DNA of 8,326 nucleotides from Sulfurimonas sp. (GCA_027044845.1 JALUBM010000076.1:1-8326); one strand, 5' to 3'. Positions 1 to 4,869 are shown, counted from the stretch's first letter. Numbers and translations: made by a program. Notes: generated by a model not told the origin, from the letters alone.

Positions 1-30
1 ATTTAACTTTATATGTTTAAGATAATGAAA

Positions 31-64
31 TTACACCGACAAGATAAAAATAAAGTCGGTGTAA
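31..64 (-). terminator. Hairpin terminator behind the outer-membrane protein gene
   Basis: A perfect 10-bp inverted repeat (TTACACCGAC at 31-40 and GTCGGTGTAA at 55-64, 14-nt loop) lies 22 nt past the stop codon of the outer-membrane protein gene. On the minus strand it is followed by a short T-rich stretch rather than a long U-tract, so termination efficiency is uncertain. It is the most GC-rich hairpin near this gene. Confidence 0.65.
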
Positions 65-85
65 AGAATGAGAAGAAAAAATAGC

Positions 86-637
86 TTAGAAACGAAACTT
101 GATGTTACCACCGAAATTGTTAAAACTTACATCTCCAAGATTTGTATTAGTATTTGCAGAAGTCATATTGTATTTAGTTGTTGTATAATCAACACCAACG
201 CTTAAATGCTTCCAAATTGTGTAATCAACACCTGCACCATAGCGAATACCACCACCCGTAAGTGTATCAGTAGAACCATCAGAGAAAGTGTAATCCATTG
301 TGGTGCCATAGTAGCCGACAATGCCAAACACATCTAAATCATCAATAAAAGTCCATCCAAGATGAAGCTCGCCACCAATAGTTGACATATCATTTGTTGT
401 ACCACTTGAAAATGTATAGTTTTGATAACCATAGTTTACTGCACCACCGAATAAGAAATTGCCTGTAGATTCAAAGTGACCATCTCCACCAAAACCCACC
501 TCAAAACCTGTTGTACTTGGTTTATTATCAAGCTGTGCTGTCGAGTTGAATACCTCACCTTTAATATATCCGCTATTTGCCATAGCTCCACTTGCCAACG
601 CCATTGCTACTAATGTAGTACCTAAAATTTTTTTCAT
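86..637 (-). CDS. Outer-membrane beta-barrel protein (OmpA/opacity-like, small porin fold)
   Basis: 183 aa, secreted to the periplasm and probably inserted in the outer membrane. Residues 1-20 are a classical signal peptide (MKK, hydrophobic core, AMA before NSG), with likely Sec/signal peptidase I cleavage after Ala20. The mature ~163 residues show alternating polar/aromatic strands with Gly/Tyr-rich segments (GGAVNYGYQNY, GIVGYYGTTMDY, GAGVDYTIW, VGVDYTTTKY) and end in KFRF. A terminal Phe is the usual signal recognised by the Bam assembly machinery. Length and strand count suit an 8-stranded barrel. The ATG at 637 is preceded by AAAGGA at good spacing. It is a single-gene unit with its own promoter and terminator and differs in character from the cytoplasmic genes to the right, so it may be host DNA flanking an element. 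The ligand or exact role cannot be told. Confidence 0.88.
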   Translation of the reverse strand: MKKILGTTLVAMALASGAMANSGYIKGEVFNSTAQLDNKPSTTGFEVGFGGDGHFESTGNFLFGGAVNYGYQNYTFSSGTTNDMSTIGGELHLGWTFIDDLDVFGIVGYYGTTMDYTFSDGSTDTLTGGGIRYGAGVDYTIWKHLSVGVDYTTTKYNMTSANTNTNLGDVSFNNFGGNIKFRF

Positions 638-676
638 TTTATTAATCCTTTATGTTTTGATTTTTAACATGATAAA

Positions 677-706
677 ATTATAGCAAAATAATTAAGAAAA
701 TGTCAA
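677..706 (-). promoter_or_regulatory. Near-perfect sigma70 promoter of the outer-membrane protein gene
   Basis: On the minus strand TTGACA (706-701) and TATAAT (682-677) are separated by 18 nt, and TGC directly precedes the -10 (extended -10). Upstream DNA (711-760) is almost pure A/T, like an UP element. The predicted start near 670 leaves a leader of about 33 nt ending in AAAGGA before the ATG at 637. Such a consensus promoter predicts strong constitutive expression, normal for an abundant outer-membrane protein. Confidence 0.8.
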
Positions 707-800
707 GCAATTATCAATTATTTACTAAAATTTATTTGTAAATAGTTTAATTTTGGTAGATTAATGAGCTAAAAAGGATACAAAGAAGCATGTAAACAAA

Positions 801-822
801 CCAAGAAGCTCACAGCTTCCTA
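801..822 (-). terminator. Hairpin terminator after the duplicated-domain gene
   Basis: GAAGCT (805-810) and AGCTTC (814-819) pair perfectly around a 3-nt loop and extend to about 8 bp with one G-U pair. On the minus strand the stem runs into a T-rich tract (TTGGTTTGTTT). It lies about 40 nt past the stop codon at 862, so it probably ends the leftmost minus-strand accessory transcript. Confidence 0.6.
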
Positions 823-861
823 ATTTTATCACCTGAATTTAGTTTTTTTGGGCTGATATTT

Positions 862-1221
862 CTACTCGCACTCAATAATTTTTTTAAAAACAACATGACG
901 CAAATTCCAAGCATTAACATAGATATTGTACATCTTAGTTTGTTTTGATTGAAGTTGGCTAAAATTTTGATGGCTTGTTCCAAATTCATCAAACAATTGA
1001 GAAATAGTAGGAATAACTTTTTTAAATCTGTTTTGGAAGGAAATAGGCATAAAAGAAATAATTGTGCAAAACAACCACGCATCTTTATAAATTTTTAGAC
1101 GAAGAAGCCCCTTATCTTTTTTTTTCATGACACTAATATTCGAGGGATGAAGTCCAAACTTATCAAACAACTGTTTTGATGTAGGAATATCCTGTTTTTT
1201 GCTAGTATCTATCATAATCAT
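862..1221 (-). CDS. Small protein with two tandem copies of an HTH-like domain
   Basis: 119 aa, not assigned to a named family. Residues 12-50 and 70-107 are copies of one module. Both begin I-P-T-x-x-Q-L-F-D-(K/E)-F-G, continue with a turn-like segment (LHPSNIS / TSHQNFS), and end with a Lys/Gln-rich patch and (I/M)Y-x-x-(Y/V)-x-(D/N)-AW. The period is 58 residues. The pattern of a short helix ending in FG followed by polar residues resembles the small winged or simple helix-turn-helix proteins common on Campylobacterota mobile DNA, so a DNA-binding regulator is inferred. Basic residues lie after each putative recognition helix. The start at 1221 has AAGGA only 3 nt upstream; the in-frame ATG at 1215 has better spacing and may be the true start. 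No strong promoter is seen just upstream; the module at 1400-1448 may drive it through a ~180-nt leader. Confidence 0.7.
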   Translation of the reverse strand: MIMIDTSKKQDIPTSKQLFDKFGLHPSNISVMKKKDKGLLRLKIYKDAWLFCTIISFMPISFQNRFKKVIPTISQLFDEFGTSHQNFSQLQSKQTKMYNIYVNAWNLRHVVFKKIIECE

Positions 1222-1526
1222 ATATCCTTATTTTTCATCAAGTAATGCTCAAATAATACCTACTTAATTCTATTATTTTCTTGAATTGTCAACTTTCAAG
1301 CTAAAAGAAACAACATCTCTTTACTATCTCTTATCTTCTCAGATTGATACTCCACCCCTTAATAAAAAGATGGTTTTACACTATAAAACAATAACTATTC
1401 TTTTCCTTTTAGATACCATATTACAGTATATCTCGCTATAAAAAGCAAGAAAATACAGTAAAATACATCATGAATTTATGCTCTATACAAATAAAAACAA
1501 ATACCTCATCAGATTAGAATTTAATA
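1222..1526. other. Gene-free stretch with an orphan promoter module
   Basis: No convincing coding frame is present: the minus-strand frames are broken by many stops and the plus strand has none. It contains an imperfectly conserved promoter/leader module at 1400-1448 and a small inverted repeat, CTTGAA (1280-1285) with TTCAAG (1295-1300), whose loop holds TTGACA on the minus strand. No -10 at proper spacing was found for that TTGACA, so it may be an operator-like site rather than a promoter. Confidence 0.5.
1400..1448 (-). promoter_or_regulatory. Promoter/leader module, copy 1 (no gene directly behind it)
   Basis: TTGCTT (1448-1443), a 17-nt spacer and TGTAAT (1425-1420) are followed by ATCTAAAAGGAAAAGAATA. 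The spacer closely resembles those of the copies at 2304-2332 and 4753-4781. The leader shares a 15-nt run (AAAAGGAAAAGAATA) with the leader of the gene starting at 8183. There is no ATG after the ribosome-binding-like AAAAGGA; the next frames stop quickly. The -10 has one change from TATAAT. It therefore looks like a module whose gene was lost. Confidence 0.55.
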
Positions 1527-1850
1527 TCAAGTACAAATTATATTTTTTTTATTTATTTCCCTTTTTATTTTTAAAAGTGTGTTGAGTCTTTTTTGTATCT
1601 TTTTTTTAATAGAAAATCTATGGTCTCTTTCAAGAAGTTCTTGCGTTGATTTTATACTTTCATTAAGCTCAACTTTAACAGTCGTAAAAATTTTGATAAT
1701 ATTCTTTCCGTTTTGCACTTTTTCTCTTCTTATAGTTTCTTCCTTGCAATATTCTGTTGGAAGATGTCTTTTTACAGAAATAAAAAGTTTACTAATGTCG
1801 GCACTACTCATTCCTACCGCCTCTTCTATATCATATCTTGAAATGTACAT
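1527..1850 (-). CDS. Small basic protein with N-terminal HTH-like segment
   Basis: 107 aa, unrecognised family. Residues 4-30 (SRYDIEEAVGMSSADISKLF and onward) read as a helix-turn-helix: a helix ending in V-G-M, a turn with Ser/Ala, then DISKLF as recognition helix. Residues 38-60 are mixed strand/basic. Residues 63-103 are a highly charged, Lys/Arg-rich helix that could be a coiled coil or nucleic-acid-binding tail. It starts 2 nt after the stop of the preceding HTH gene, and its ribosome binding site (GAAGG) lies inside that gene's last codons, so the two are translated as a pair. A regulator or DNA-binding accessory role is inferred only from the HTH-like segment and basic charge. Confidence 0.72.
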   Translation of the reverse strand: MYISRYDIEEAVGMSSADISKLFISVKRHLPTEYCKEETIRREKVQNGKNIIKIFTTVKVELNESIKSTQELLERDHRFSIKKKIQKRLNTLLKIKREINKKNIICT

Positions 1851-1852
1851 AG

Positions 1853-2077
1853 CTACACCTTCACTTCTTCAATTTTTTCTATTTGAGAAACAAGCTCCTC
1901 TTTATTGAAAGATTTCAGTAGCCAATAGTGTTTGTTTCTCCAATTATCTTTATCGGTCTTGAACCATGAGACTAATGTTCTCTTTGGAATACCTGTGATT
2001 CTCGATAATCCCGAATCGGAAATATTGCCTCTTTGAGGACTGGAACCTTTACTTAATGGTTTAAATTTTTTTTGCAT
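1853..2077 (-). CDS. Small helix-turn-helix protein (probable regulator)
   Basis: 74 aa. A basic N-terminal arm (residues 1-17, rich in Lys/Ser/Gly) leads into residues 20-40. There, DSGLSRITGIPKRTLVSWFK has the layout of a helix-turn-helix: a helix with Leu/Ile packing, Gly-Ile-Pro turn, and a second helix with exposed Arg, Thr and Trp. A short acidic C-terminal helix (EELVSQIEKIEEVKV) follows. This kind of tiny HTH protein is frequent on Campylobacterota plasmids and prophages, often regulating nearby genes, but no specific family is claimed. AAGGAG sits 7 nt before the ATG, a strong site. It is first in a two-gene unit with the 107-aa protein, probably read from the module at 2304-2332 through the frameshifted gene. 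Confidence 0.75.
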   Translation of the reverse strand: MQKKFKPLSKGSSPQRGNISDSGLSRITGIPKRTLVSWFKTDKDNWRNKHYWLLKSFNKEELVSQIEKIEEVKV

Positions 2078-2095
2078 AATTGCTCCTTTTTATTA

Positions 2096-2273
2096 TTACT
2101 TTTCAACTTTTAACACTTCTACTAACTTTAAATCACCTGACCACTCATACTGATACTTTTCTTTAGCTTCCTCAAAATCTTCAAAATGTTCTTCAACTCC
2201 CAACATTGCACTAAAAACATATTCCATCTCTTCTCTGTATTGTTCCGTTGTTATCAATTATTTCAAAACCCAT
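2096..2273 (-). pseudogene. Frameshifted small gene (about 58 residues if intact)
   Basis: A promoter module and a strong site (AAAGGA, 6 nt) lead into ATG at 2273 and a frame reading MGFEIIDNNGTIQRRDGICF before TAG. From there a +1-shifted frame stays open and coding-like to TAA at 2096 (SAMLGVEEHFEDFEEAKEKY, then ...WSGDLKLVEVLKVEK). The reading frames join cleanly if one T is removed from the T5 run at 2217-2213; an alternative join near 2240 also works. Its C-terminal half (FEEAK...VLK..K) resembles the last ~30 residues of the neighbouring 152-aa protein (YKEAK...VLNKK), so it may be a broken paralogue of that domain. An internal ATG at 2227 could still give 43 residues, but has a poor ribosome binding site. 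A sequencing error or programmed shift is possible. Confidence 0.6.
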
Positions 2274-2303
2274 CTTTAATCCTTTTTTCTTTTTAGAAAA
2301 GTA

Positions 2304-2332
2304 ATTATAGCATATCTCATTATAAAAAGCAA
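2304..2332 (-). promoter_or_regulatory. Promoter/leader module, copy 2
   Basis: TTGCTT (2332-2327), a 17-nt spacer and TATAAT (2309-2304) with GC just before the -10. The spacer TTTATAATGAGATATGC is nearly the same as in copies 1 and 5. The following leader has TCTAAAAAGAAAAAAGGA, giving a ~25-nt 5' UTR ahead of the frameshifted gene, and probably drives the two HTH genes downstream. Confidence 0.75.
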
Positions 2333-2371
2333 GTTATTTCAGTAAAATATATTATAATTTTGTAGATATGT

Positions 2372-2397
2372 TTGATGAGGTACAGATACCTCCTCAA
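2372..2397 (-). terminator. Strong hairpin after the 152-aa gene (terminator or regulatory stem)
   Basis: GAGGTA (2377-2382) and TACCTC (2387-2392) pair around the tetraloop CAGA and extend outward to an 11-position stem with one mismatch. It sits 43-68 nt past the stop of the 152-aa gene and about 40 nt upstream of the next promoter module. On the minus strand no U-run follows, so it could instead be a protein-binding or processing site. Confidence 0.45.
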
Positions 2398-2439
2398 TAT
2401 TGATTACAAATAAGCGATAATTACTTAAATCAGAATGTC

Positions 2440-2898
2440 TTATTTTGTTTTCTTGTTTAGCACTTTATAATCATAGTCTATAACGACACCATATCTTTTT
2501 TCCATATCGCTTTTAGCTTCTTTATAGGTTTTGTATCCGTTAAAAGTGATTCCGCCTATTGTCTGCACAGCTTCCCAAGTGTTGTTATGATTTAGATACT
2601 CGAATGTAAAAAGTAAATCTTCCTCGATATAACACTCTATTTTTTTGTTGCCGTCTATCTCGATGATTTCATACTCGTCTTCAAATAGCCAATTACTATC
2701 TTCACTTTCATACATTTCAAATCTTGTTTCGTCTCCAATACAAATACTATCTGTTATATCATCTCGCATATTTACTTCATAATCCATTGCACAATTATAT
2801 GTACTGTCTGTTAAAAAATCAGGATTGATGGCATTAAGGATTAAACCTTCATTTAATCCTTTGTCGTTTTCTAACACTCTTATTTTTAATTCTTTCAT
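2440..2898 (-). CDS. Strongly acidic protein of unknown function
   Basis: 152 aa, not recognised. The central region is remarkably acidic: between residues 39 and 100 there are 22 Asp/Glu and only 4 Lys/Arg. The C-terminal ~35 residues (GYKTYKEAKSDMEKRYGV and onward) are mixed and end in a basic NKKTK tail. No signal peptide or membrane helix, so cytoplasmic. Translation start is clear: AAAAGGA, then ATG at 2898 with normal spacing, preceded by its own promoter module. It is a single-gene unit. Small acidic proteins on mobile elements are sometimes DNA mimics or inhibitors, but here that rests on charge alone. The last third resembles the frameshifted gene next door, suggesting a duplicated small domain. 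Confidence 0.8.
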   Translation of the reverse strand: MKELKIRVLENDKGLNEGLILNAINPDFLTDSTYNCAMDYEVNMRDDITDSICIGDETRFEMYESEDSNWLFEDEYEIIEIDGNKKIECYIEEDLLFTFEYLNHNNTWEAVQTIGGITFNGYKTYKEAKSDMEKRYGVVIDYDYKVLNKKTK

Positions 2899-2926
2899 GT
2901 GTTTCCTTTTACTTTTTAGATACCAT

Positions 2927-2956
2927 ATTATAGTATAATCAAAACAGAAAAGCCAC
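2927..2956 (-). promoter_or_regulatory. Promoter/leader module, copy 3
   Basis: TATAAT (2932-2927) has an 18-nt spacer to GTGGCT (2956-2951), which aligns with TTGACT of copy 4 at 3578-3573. Spacer (TTCTGTTTTGATTATAC) and leader (ATGGTATCTAAAAAGTAAAAGGA) closely follow copy 4 and copy 1. The degenerate -35 suggests it is weaker than copy 4 or relies on the -10. It drives the 152-aa acidic protein. Confidence 0.72.
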
Positions 2957-3001
2957 GCTTTTTAGCAATATTTATTAATAAAAATAAATTTAACTAATCA
3001 T

Positions 3002-3214
3002 TTATAGTTTGCAAGCGATGTAGTCCATAACAAAGCCATAATCTTCCTCGTTTTTAAAATTATAATTTGATTCCAACCACTCTTTAATTTCATCTCTAGG
3101 GTTTGCAAGTAGCTCACCCTTGATTGCATTATATAATCTACTATCAACAAAATCTTTATATATTTCTCTTTTCTGGATGACTGTTGCATTTCCATTTATA
3201 AAAACATTTATCAT
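3002..3214 (-). CDS. Small unknown protein, translationally coupled
   Basis: 70 aa from the ATG at 3214, which shares one base with the stop codon of the preceding gene (TAATG), a typical coupling arrangement. An in-frame upstream ATG at 3244 would add ten residues (MCLFGKSRTV) overlapping the neighbour; MINVFINGNA looks the more natural N-terminus. The protein is mixed alpha/beta: a short strand (MINVFING), then Lys/Asp-rich helices (KREIYKDFVDSRLYNAIKGE), then NPRDEIKEWLESNYNF and a closing DYGFVMDYIACKL. No known motif, signal peptide or membrane segment. It is second in a two-gene unit expressed from promoter module copy 4; pairing suggests a joint function with the 101-aa protein. Confidence 0.75.
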   Translation of the reverse strand: MINVFINGNATVIQKREIYKDFVDSRLYNAIKGELLANPRDEIKEWLESNYNFKNEEDYGFVMDYIACKL

Positions 3215-3519
3215 TACTGTTCTGCTTTTTCCAAATAGACACATTTCTTTTTCGCCTTTTTTACTGAATCGTTTTCAATTTTTTTGCACAATAAAGTAGC
3301 TTGTTCTACAAAGAATTTAGTATAATAACCAGCATGTAGCTCTATACCGCCTTTAATGTATAAAGAAGAGCAAAGAGCTATCTCTTTTGAAAACTGTTTA
3401 GAGCTTCTGTTTGATTTTACAGTCTCTAATAATCGAGTGTATGTTTTTTCAAATTCCTCTTTGGTTGTTTCTTTGAGAGGAATCTCTCTTTTTAAATTCA
3501 TTCTCATTGATGGTCGCAT
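3214..3519 (-). CDS. Small basic unknown protein, first of a two-gene unit
   Basis: 101 aa from ATG at 3519, chosen because AAAAAGGA lies 6 nt upstream; an in-frame TTG at 3525 sits too close to that site, and a later ATG (MNLKREIPLK) is also possible. It is mostly helical and Lys/Glu-rich: residues ~15-45 carry many charged residues and residues ~50-70 (SSLYIKGGIELHAGYYTKFF) are more hydrophobic and Gly/Tyr-containing, too polar for a membrane span. The C-terminus is very basic (KKAKKKCVYLEK). Three cysteines are scattered, not a zinc motif. Family unknown. It is driven by promoter module copy 4 and coupled by TAATG to the 70-aa protein. Confidence 0.75.
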   Translation of the reverse strand: MRPSMRMNLKREIPLKETTKEEFEKTYTRLLETVKSNRSSKQFSKEIALCSSLYIKGGIELHAGYYTKFFVEQATLLCKKIENDSVKKAKKKCVYLEKAEQ

Positions 3520-3548
3520 CTGCAATCCTTTTTCTTTTTAGATAATAT

Positions 3549-3578
3549 ATTATAGCATAATTAAAACGGAAAAGTCAA
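3549..3578 (-). promoter_or_regulatory. Promoter/leader module, copy 4
   Basis: TTGACT (3578-3573), an 18-nt spacer and TATAAT (3554-3549), with TGC before the -10. The leader TATTATCTAAAAAGAAAAAGGA gives a ~25-30-nt 5' UTR to the ATG at 3519. With copy 3 it forms an 18-nt-spacer subtype (…TTTTAATTATGC), different from the 17-nt subtype of copies 1, 2 and 5. The outer-membrane promoter at 677-706 shares its GCTTGAC and GCTATAAT ends. Confidence 0.8.
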
Positions 3579-3593
3579 GCAATTCGTATTATT

Positions 3594-3647
3594 TTTGAAA
3601 AAAGTTGCGAAGAGATGTAGGGTTTAGAATTTACAAGAGCCTAAACC
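3594..3647 (-). terminator. Hairpin overlapping the end of the 122-aa gene
   Basis: GGTTTAG (3621-3627) and CTAAACC (3641-3647) form a perfect 7-bp stem with a 13-nt loop; the distal arm includes the TAG stop. An outer GTTG/CAAC pairing followed on the minus strand by a T6 run (near 3599) could form a larger, terminator-like structure. Weak but plausible end signal before promoter copy 4. Confidence 0.35.
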
Positions 3648-4009
3648 TCAACGAAACTAGGGTTTGCCTTAGAAGCCTCTGCAAGTAAATCTAGGCGATA
3701 TTGCACAAAATCTTTTTTGGTTGTGTCAGATAAAATTGAGAAAACCTCATAAAGAAACTCTTTAGGTACTTTAACTTGTTCCGCTTCTTGAATGTTAAAA
3801 GATGATTTATCGTTTCTGCTAGCAAACATGCTCATCTGAATAAGAGAAACTATCCAACCTTTGAAATCAGCATTTAGGCTTACGAGTGTAGAAAAGGTAA
3901 TATTGCTGAGAACATCATCTCTCTGTTCTAGCATATCGCCTAAATTCAACCTTAACATATCAGCTACGGCATCGGCTGTCGTCTTGTCTTTGTGTACTCT
4001 TATTTGCAT
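3641..4009 (-). CDS. Unknown cytoplasmic protein, 122 aa
   Basis: 122 aa, unrecognised. GGAG 8 nt before the ATG at 4009 fixes the start. The N-terminus (MQIRVHKDKTTADAVADMLR) looks like a strand then a helix. Residues ~40-65 (FSTLVSLNADFKGWIVSLIQ) are hydrophobic and probably form the core. The C-terminal half is amphipathic helices (EQVKVPKEFLYEVFSILSDT, KKDFVQYRLDLLAEASKANP). No catalytic motif or membrane anchor is obvious. No clear promoter was found; the stretch upstream holds a perfect hairpin at 4071-4095 and a short ATG frame at 4065 (21 codons, no ribosome binding site), so it may be read through from the promoter at 4753-4781 with the 166-aa gene. Confidence 0.8.
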   Translation of the reverse strand: MQIRVHKDKTTADAVADMLRLNLGDMLEQRDDVLSNITFSTLVSLNADFKGWIVSLIQMSMFASRNDKSSFNIQEAEQVKVPKEFLYEVFSILSDTTKKDFVQYRLDLLAEASKANPSFVEV

Positions 4010-4054
4010 TGTTTTTTCTCCAAAACTTTTTTAAATTCATCAATACTGATTTTT

Positions 4055-4177
4055 TCAATATTCATTTTTGATACACTGAATAAGTTTCAGTGTATAAATT
4101 TTTGTAGAGTAAACTACCCAATTAATCTCTTCAAGTTTAGTTAAAAGATTGGCAGGAGTTACTTGTTCACCACTACT
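4055..4177 (-). other. Coding-like remnant in frame after tandem stops
   Basis: Right after the 166-aa gene's two consecutive TAA codons (4183-4178) the same frame stays open for 40 codons. It reads SSGEQVTPANLLTKLEEINW and onward to TGA at 4057-4055. The first ~25 residues have ordinary protein composition, but there is no ATG, GTG or TTG start in frame. It is most simply the former C-terminus of a longer protein, or a fragment of another gene left by recombination. Chance openness over 40 codons cannot be excluded. Confidence 0.35.
4071..4095. repeat. Perfect 10-bp inverted repeat
   Basis: ATACACTGAA (4071-4080) and TTCAGTGTAT (4086-4095) pair perfectly around TAAGT. On the plus strand AAATTTTTG follows; on the minus strand CAAAAATG follows. 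It is 62 nt upstream of the 122-aa gene. It may be a terminator working mainly on plus-strand transcripts, a leader hairpin of the 122-aa gene, or a dimeric protein-binding site. Confidence 0.6.
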
Positions 4178-4180
4178 TTA

Positions 4181-4681
4181 TTATTTGGCTGTTGAGCCAA
4201 TACAGATACAATATTCTTCAATCTTTCCTGAAAATTCATCGAGACTATTTACTTCCATTTCAATTTCTTTTCCATCTATAATTCCATTGACAATAAAGTG
4301 CCAAATTGTTATTCTTTTTGTATTATTATTATTTATATTTATAAGATTAGAATACTCAAATTTATGACCTTTCGGATATTTTTCTTTTGGAATAGTTGTT
4401 GTGAAAGGGTAGCTTCTGTCTGCGTTTACTTCAACAAGTATTTCTGTAGCACCAATAATATCTCGAGTTGTTAATTCTCTGTTGTATTTTTTCATAATTT
4501 TATCATCCTTTTCTTTAAGTTTCGGTTTGTTTTGCATTTTTTCCTTAAGCTCTTTATCTGAAATAACTTCACACTTTCCGCCAAAACGGGCGTTCATTTT
4601 AGAACAATCTAATCGCAATGCCAAACTGTTTTCACCACTGTCAATAATCTCTCTTTTTTCATCTATGATATGATACAGCAT
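4181..4681 (-). CDS. Unknown protein, 166 aa, translated via an upstream short frame
   Basis: 166 aa, unrecognised. Residues 1-48 look like a compact alpha/beta unit (MLYHIIDEKREIIDSGENSL, then MNARFGGKCEVISDKEL), residues 49-70 a Lys-rich linker, and residues 75-166 a probable beta-rich domain (ATEILVEVNADRSYPFTTTI; RITIWHFIVNGIIDGKEIEM; EYCICIGSTAK). It ends in two stop codons in tandem, with a coding-like frame continuing beyond. AAAGG lies 7 nt before the ATG at 4681, and the ATG overlaps the stop of a 13-residue upstream frame (TAATG). Cytoplasmic by lack of signals; no catalytic motif seen. Driven by promoter module copy 5. Confidence 0.8.
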   Translation of the reverse strand: MLYHIIDEKREIIDSGENSLALRLDCSKMNARFGGKCEVISDKELKEKMQNKPKLKEKDDKIMKKYNRELTTRDIIGATEILVEVNADRSYPFTTTIPKEKYPKGHKFEYSNLININNNNTKRITIWHFIVNGIIDGKEIEMEVNSLDEFSGKIEEYCICIGSTAK

Positions 4682-4722
4682 TATACTACCTTTCTCTCTC
4701 TGCTTAACGTTGAATTTTTCAT
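4681..4722 (-). CDS. 13-residue upstream reading frame coupled to the 166-aa gene
   Basis: MKNSTLSRERKVV, starting at ATG 4722 with AAAGGG 6 nt upstream, exactly where the other promoter modules place their gene's start. Its TAA shares a base with the ATG of the 166-aa gene. It may be a leader peptide for translational coupling, or a small insertion that separated the module from the real start. No attenuator stem was seen. Confidence 0.5.
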   Translation of the reverse strand: MKNSTLSRERKVV

Positions 4723-4752
4723 TTGTAACCCTTTTCTTATTTAGATAGCAAT

Positions 4753-4781
4753 ATTATAGCATATTTCATTATAAAAAGCAA
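4753..4781 (-). promoter_or_regulatory. Promoter/leader module, copy 5
   Basis: TTGCTT (4781-4776), a 17-nt spacer almost identical to copy 2 (TTTATAATGAAATATGC) and TATAAT (4758-4753). The leader carries ATCTAAATAAGAAAAGGG. It faces away from the plus-strand promoter at 4870-4898, so 4782-4869 is a divergent promoter region. Confidence 0.75.
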
Positions 4782-4869
4782 GTATTTTATACCAACTATA
4801 CTACAACAATGAAGCTCGACATAGACAAATCACTTATGAATCATGAGACAAAAAAAGTTATTTAGATTA

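Noticed and set aside
810..1082. Alternative minus-strand frame overlapping the duplicated-domain gene
   Set aside because: It overlaps the frame with a clear internal protein duplication and lacks a start signal; it also crosses the terminator hairpin.
1267..1299. Promoter for the duplicated-domain gene using TTGACA or TTGAAA
   Set aside because: The nearest -10-like TAGAAT is 14 or 21 nt away, outside the usual range.
1579..1908. Plus-strand open frame of 109 codons
   Set aside because: It is antisense to the two coupled minus-strand HTH genes, which have good ribosome sites; its Ser/Leu/Phe-rich composition is typical of the reverse of Lys/Glu-rich coding DNA.
2998..3195. Alternative minus-strand frame of 65 codons
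   Set aside because: It is out of frame with the TAATG-coupled 70-aa gene and has no initiation signal.
4000..4065. 21-codon frame (MNIEKISIDEFKKVLEKKQC...) overlapping the start of the 122-aa gene
   Set aside because: Its ATG directly follows the palindrome without a ribosome binding site; not enough to call a gene.
4149..4367. Plus-strand frame at the end of the 166-aa gene
   Set aside because: No promoter or ribosome site; reverse of the coding sequence.
1400..4781. Integron- or CRISPR-like array
   Set aside because: The repeated units are promoters with different genes between them; no integrase, attC-like fold or regularly spaced short spacers were found.
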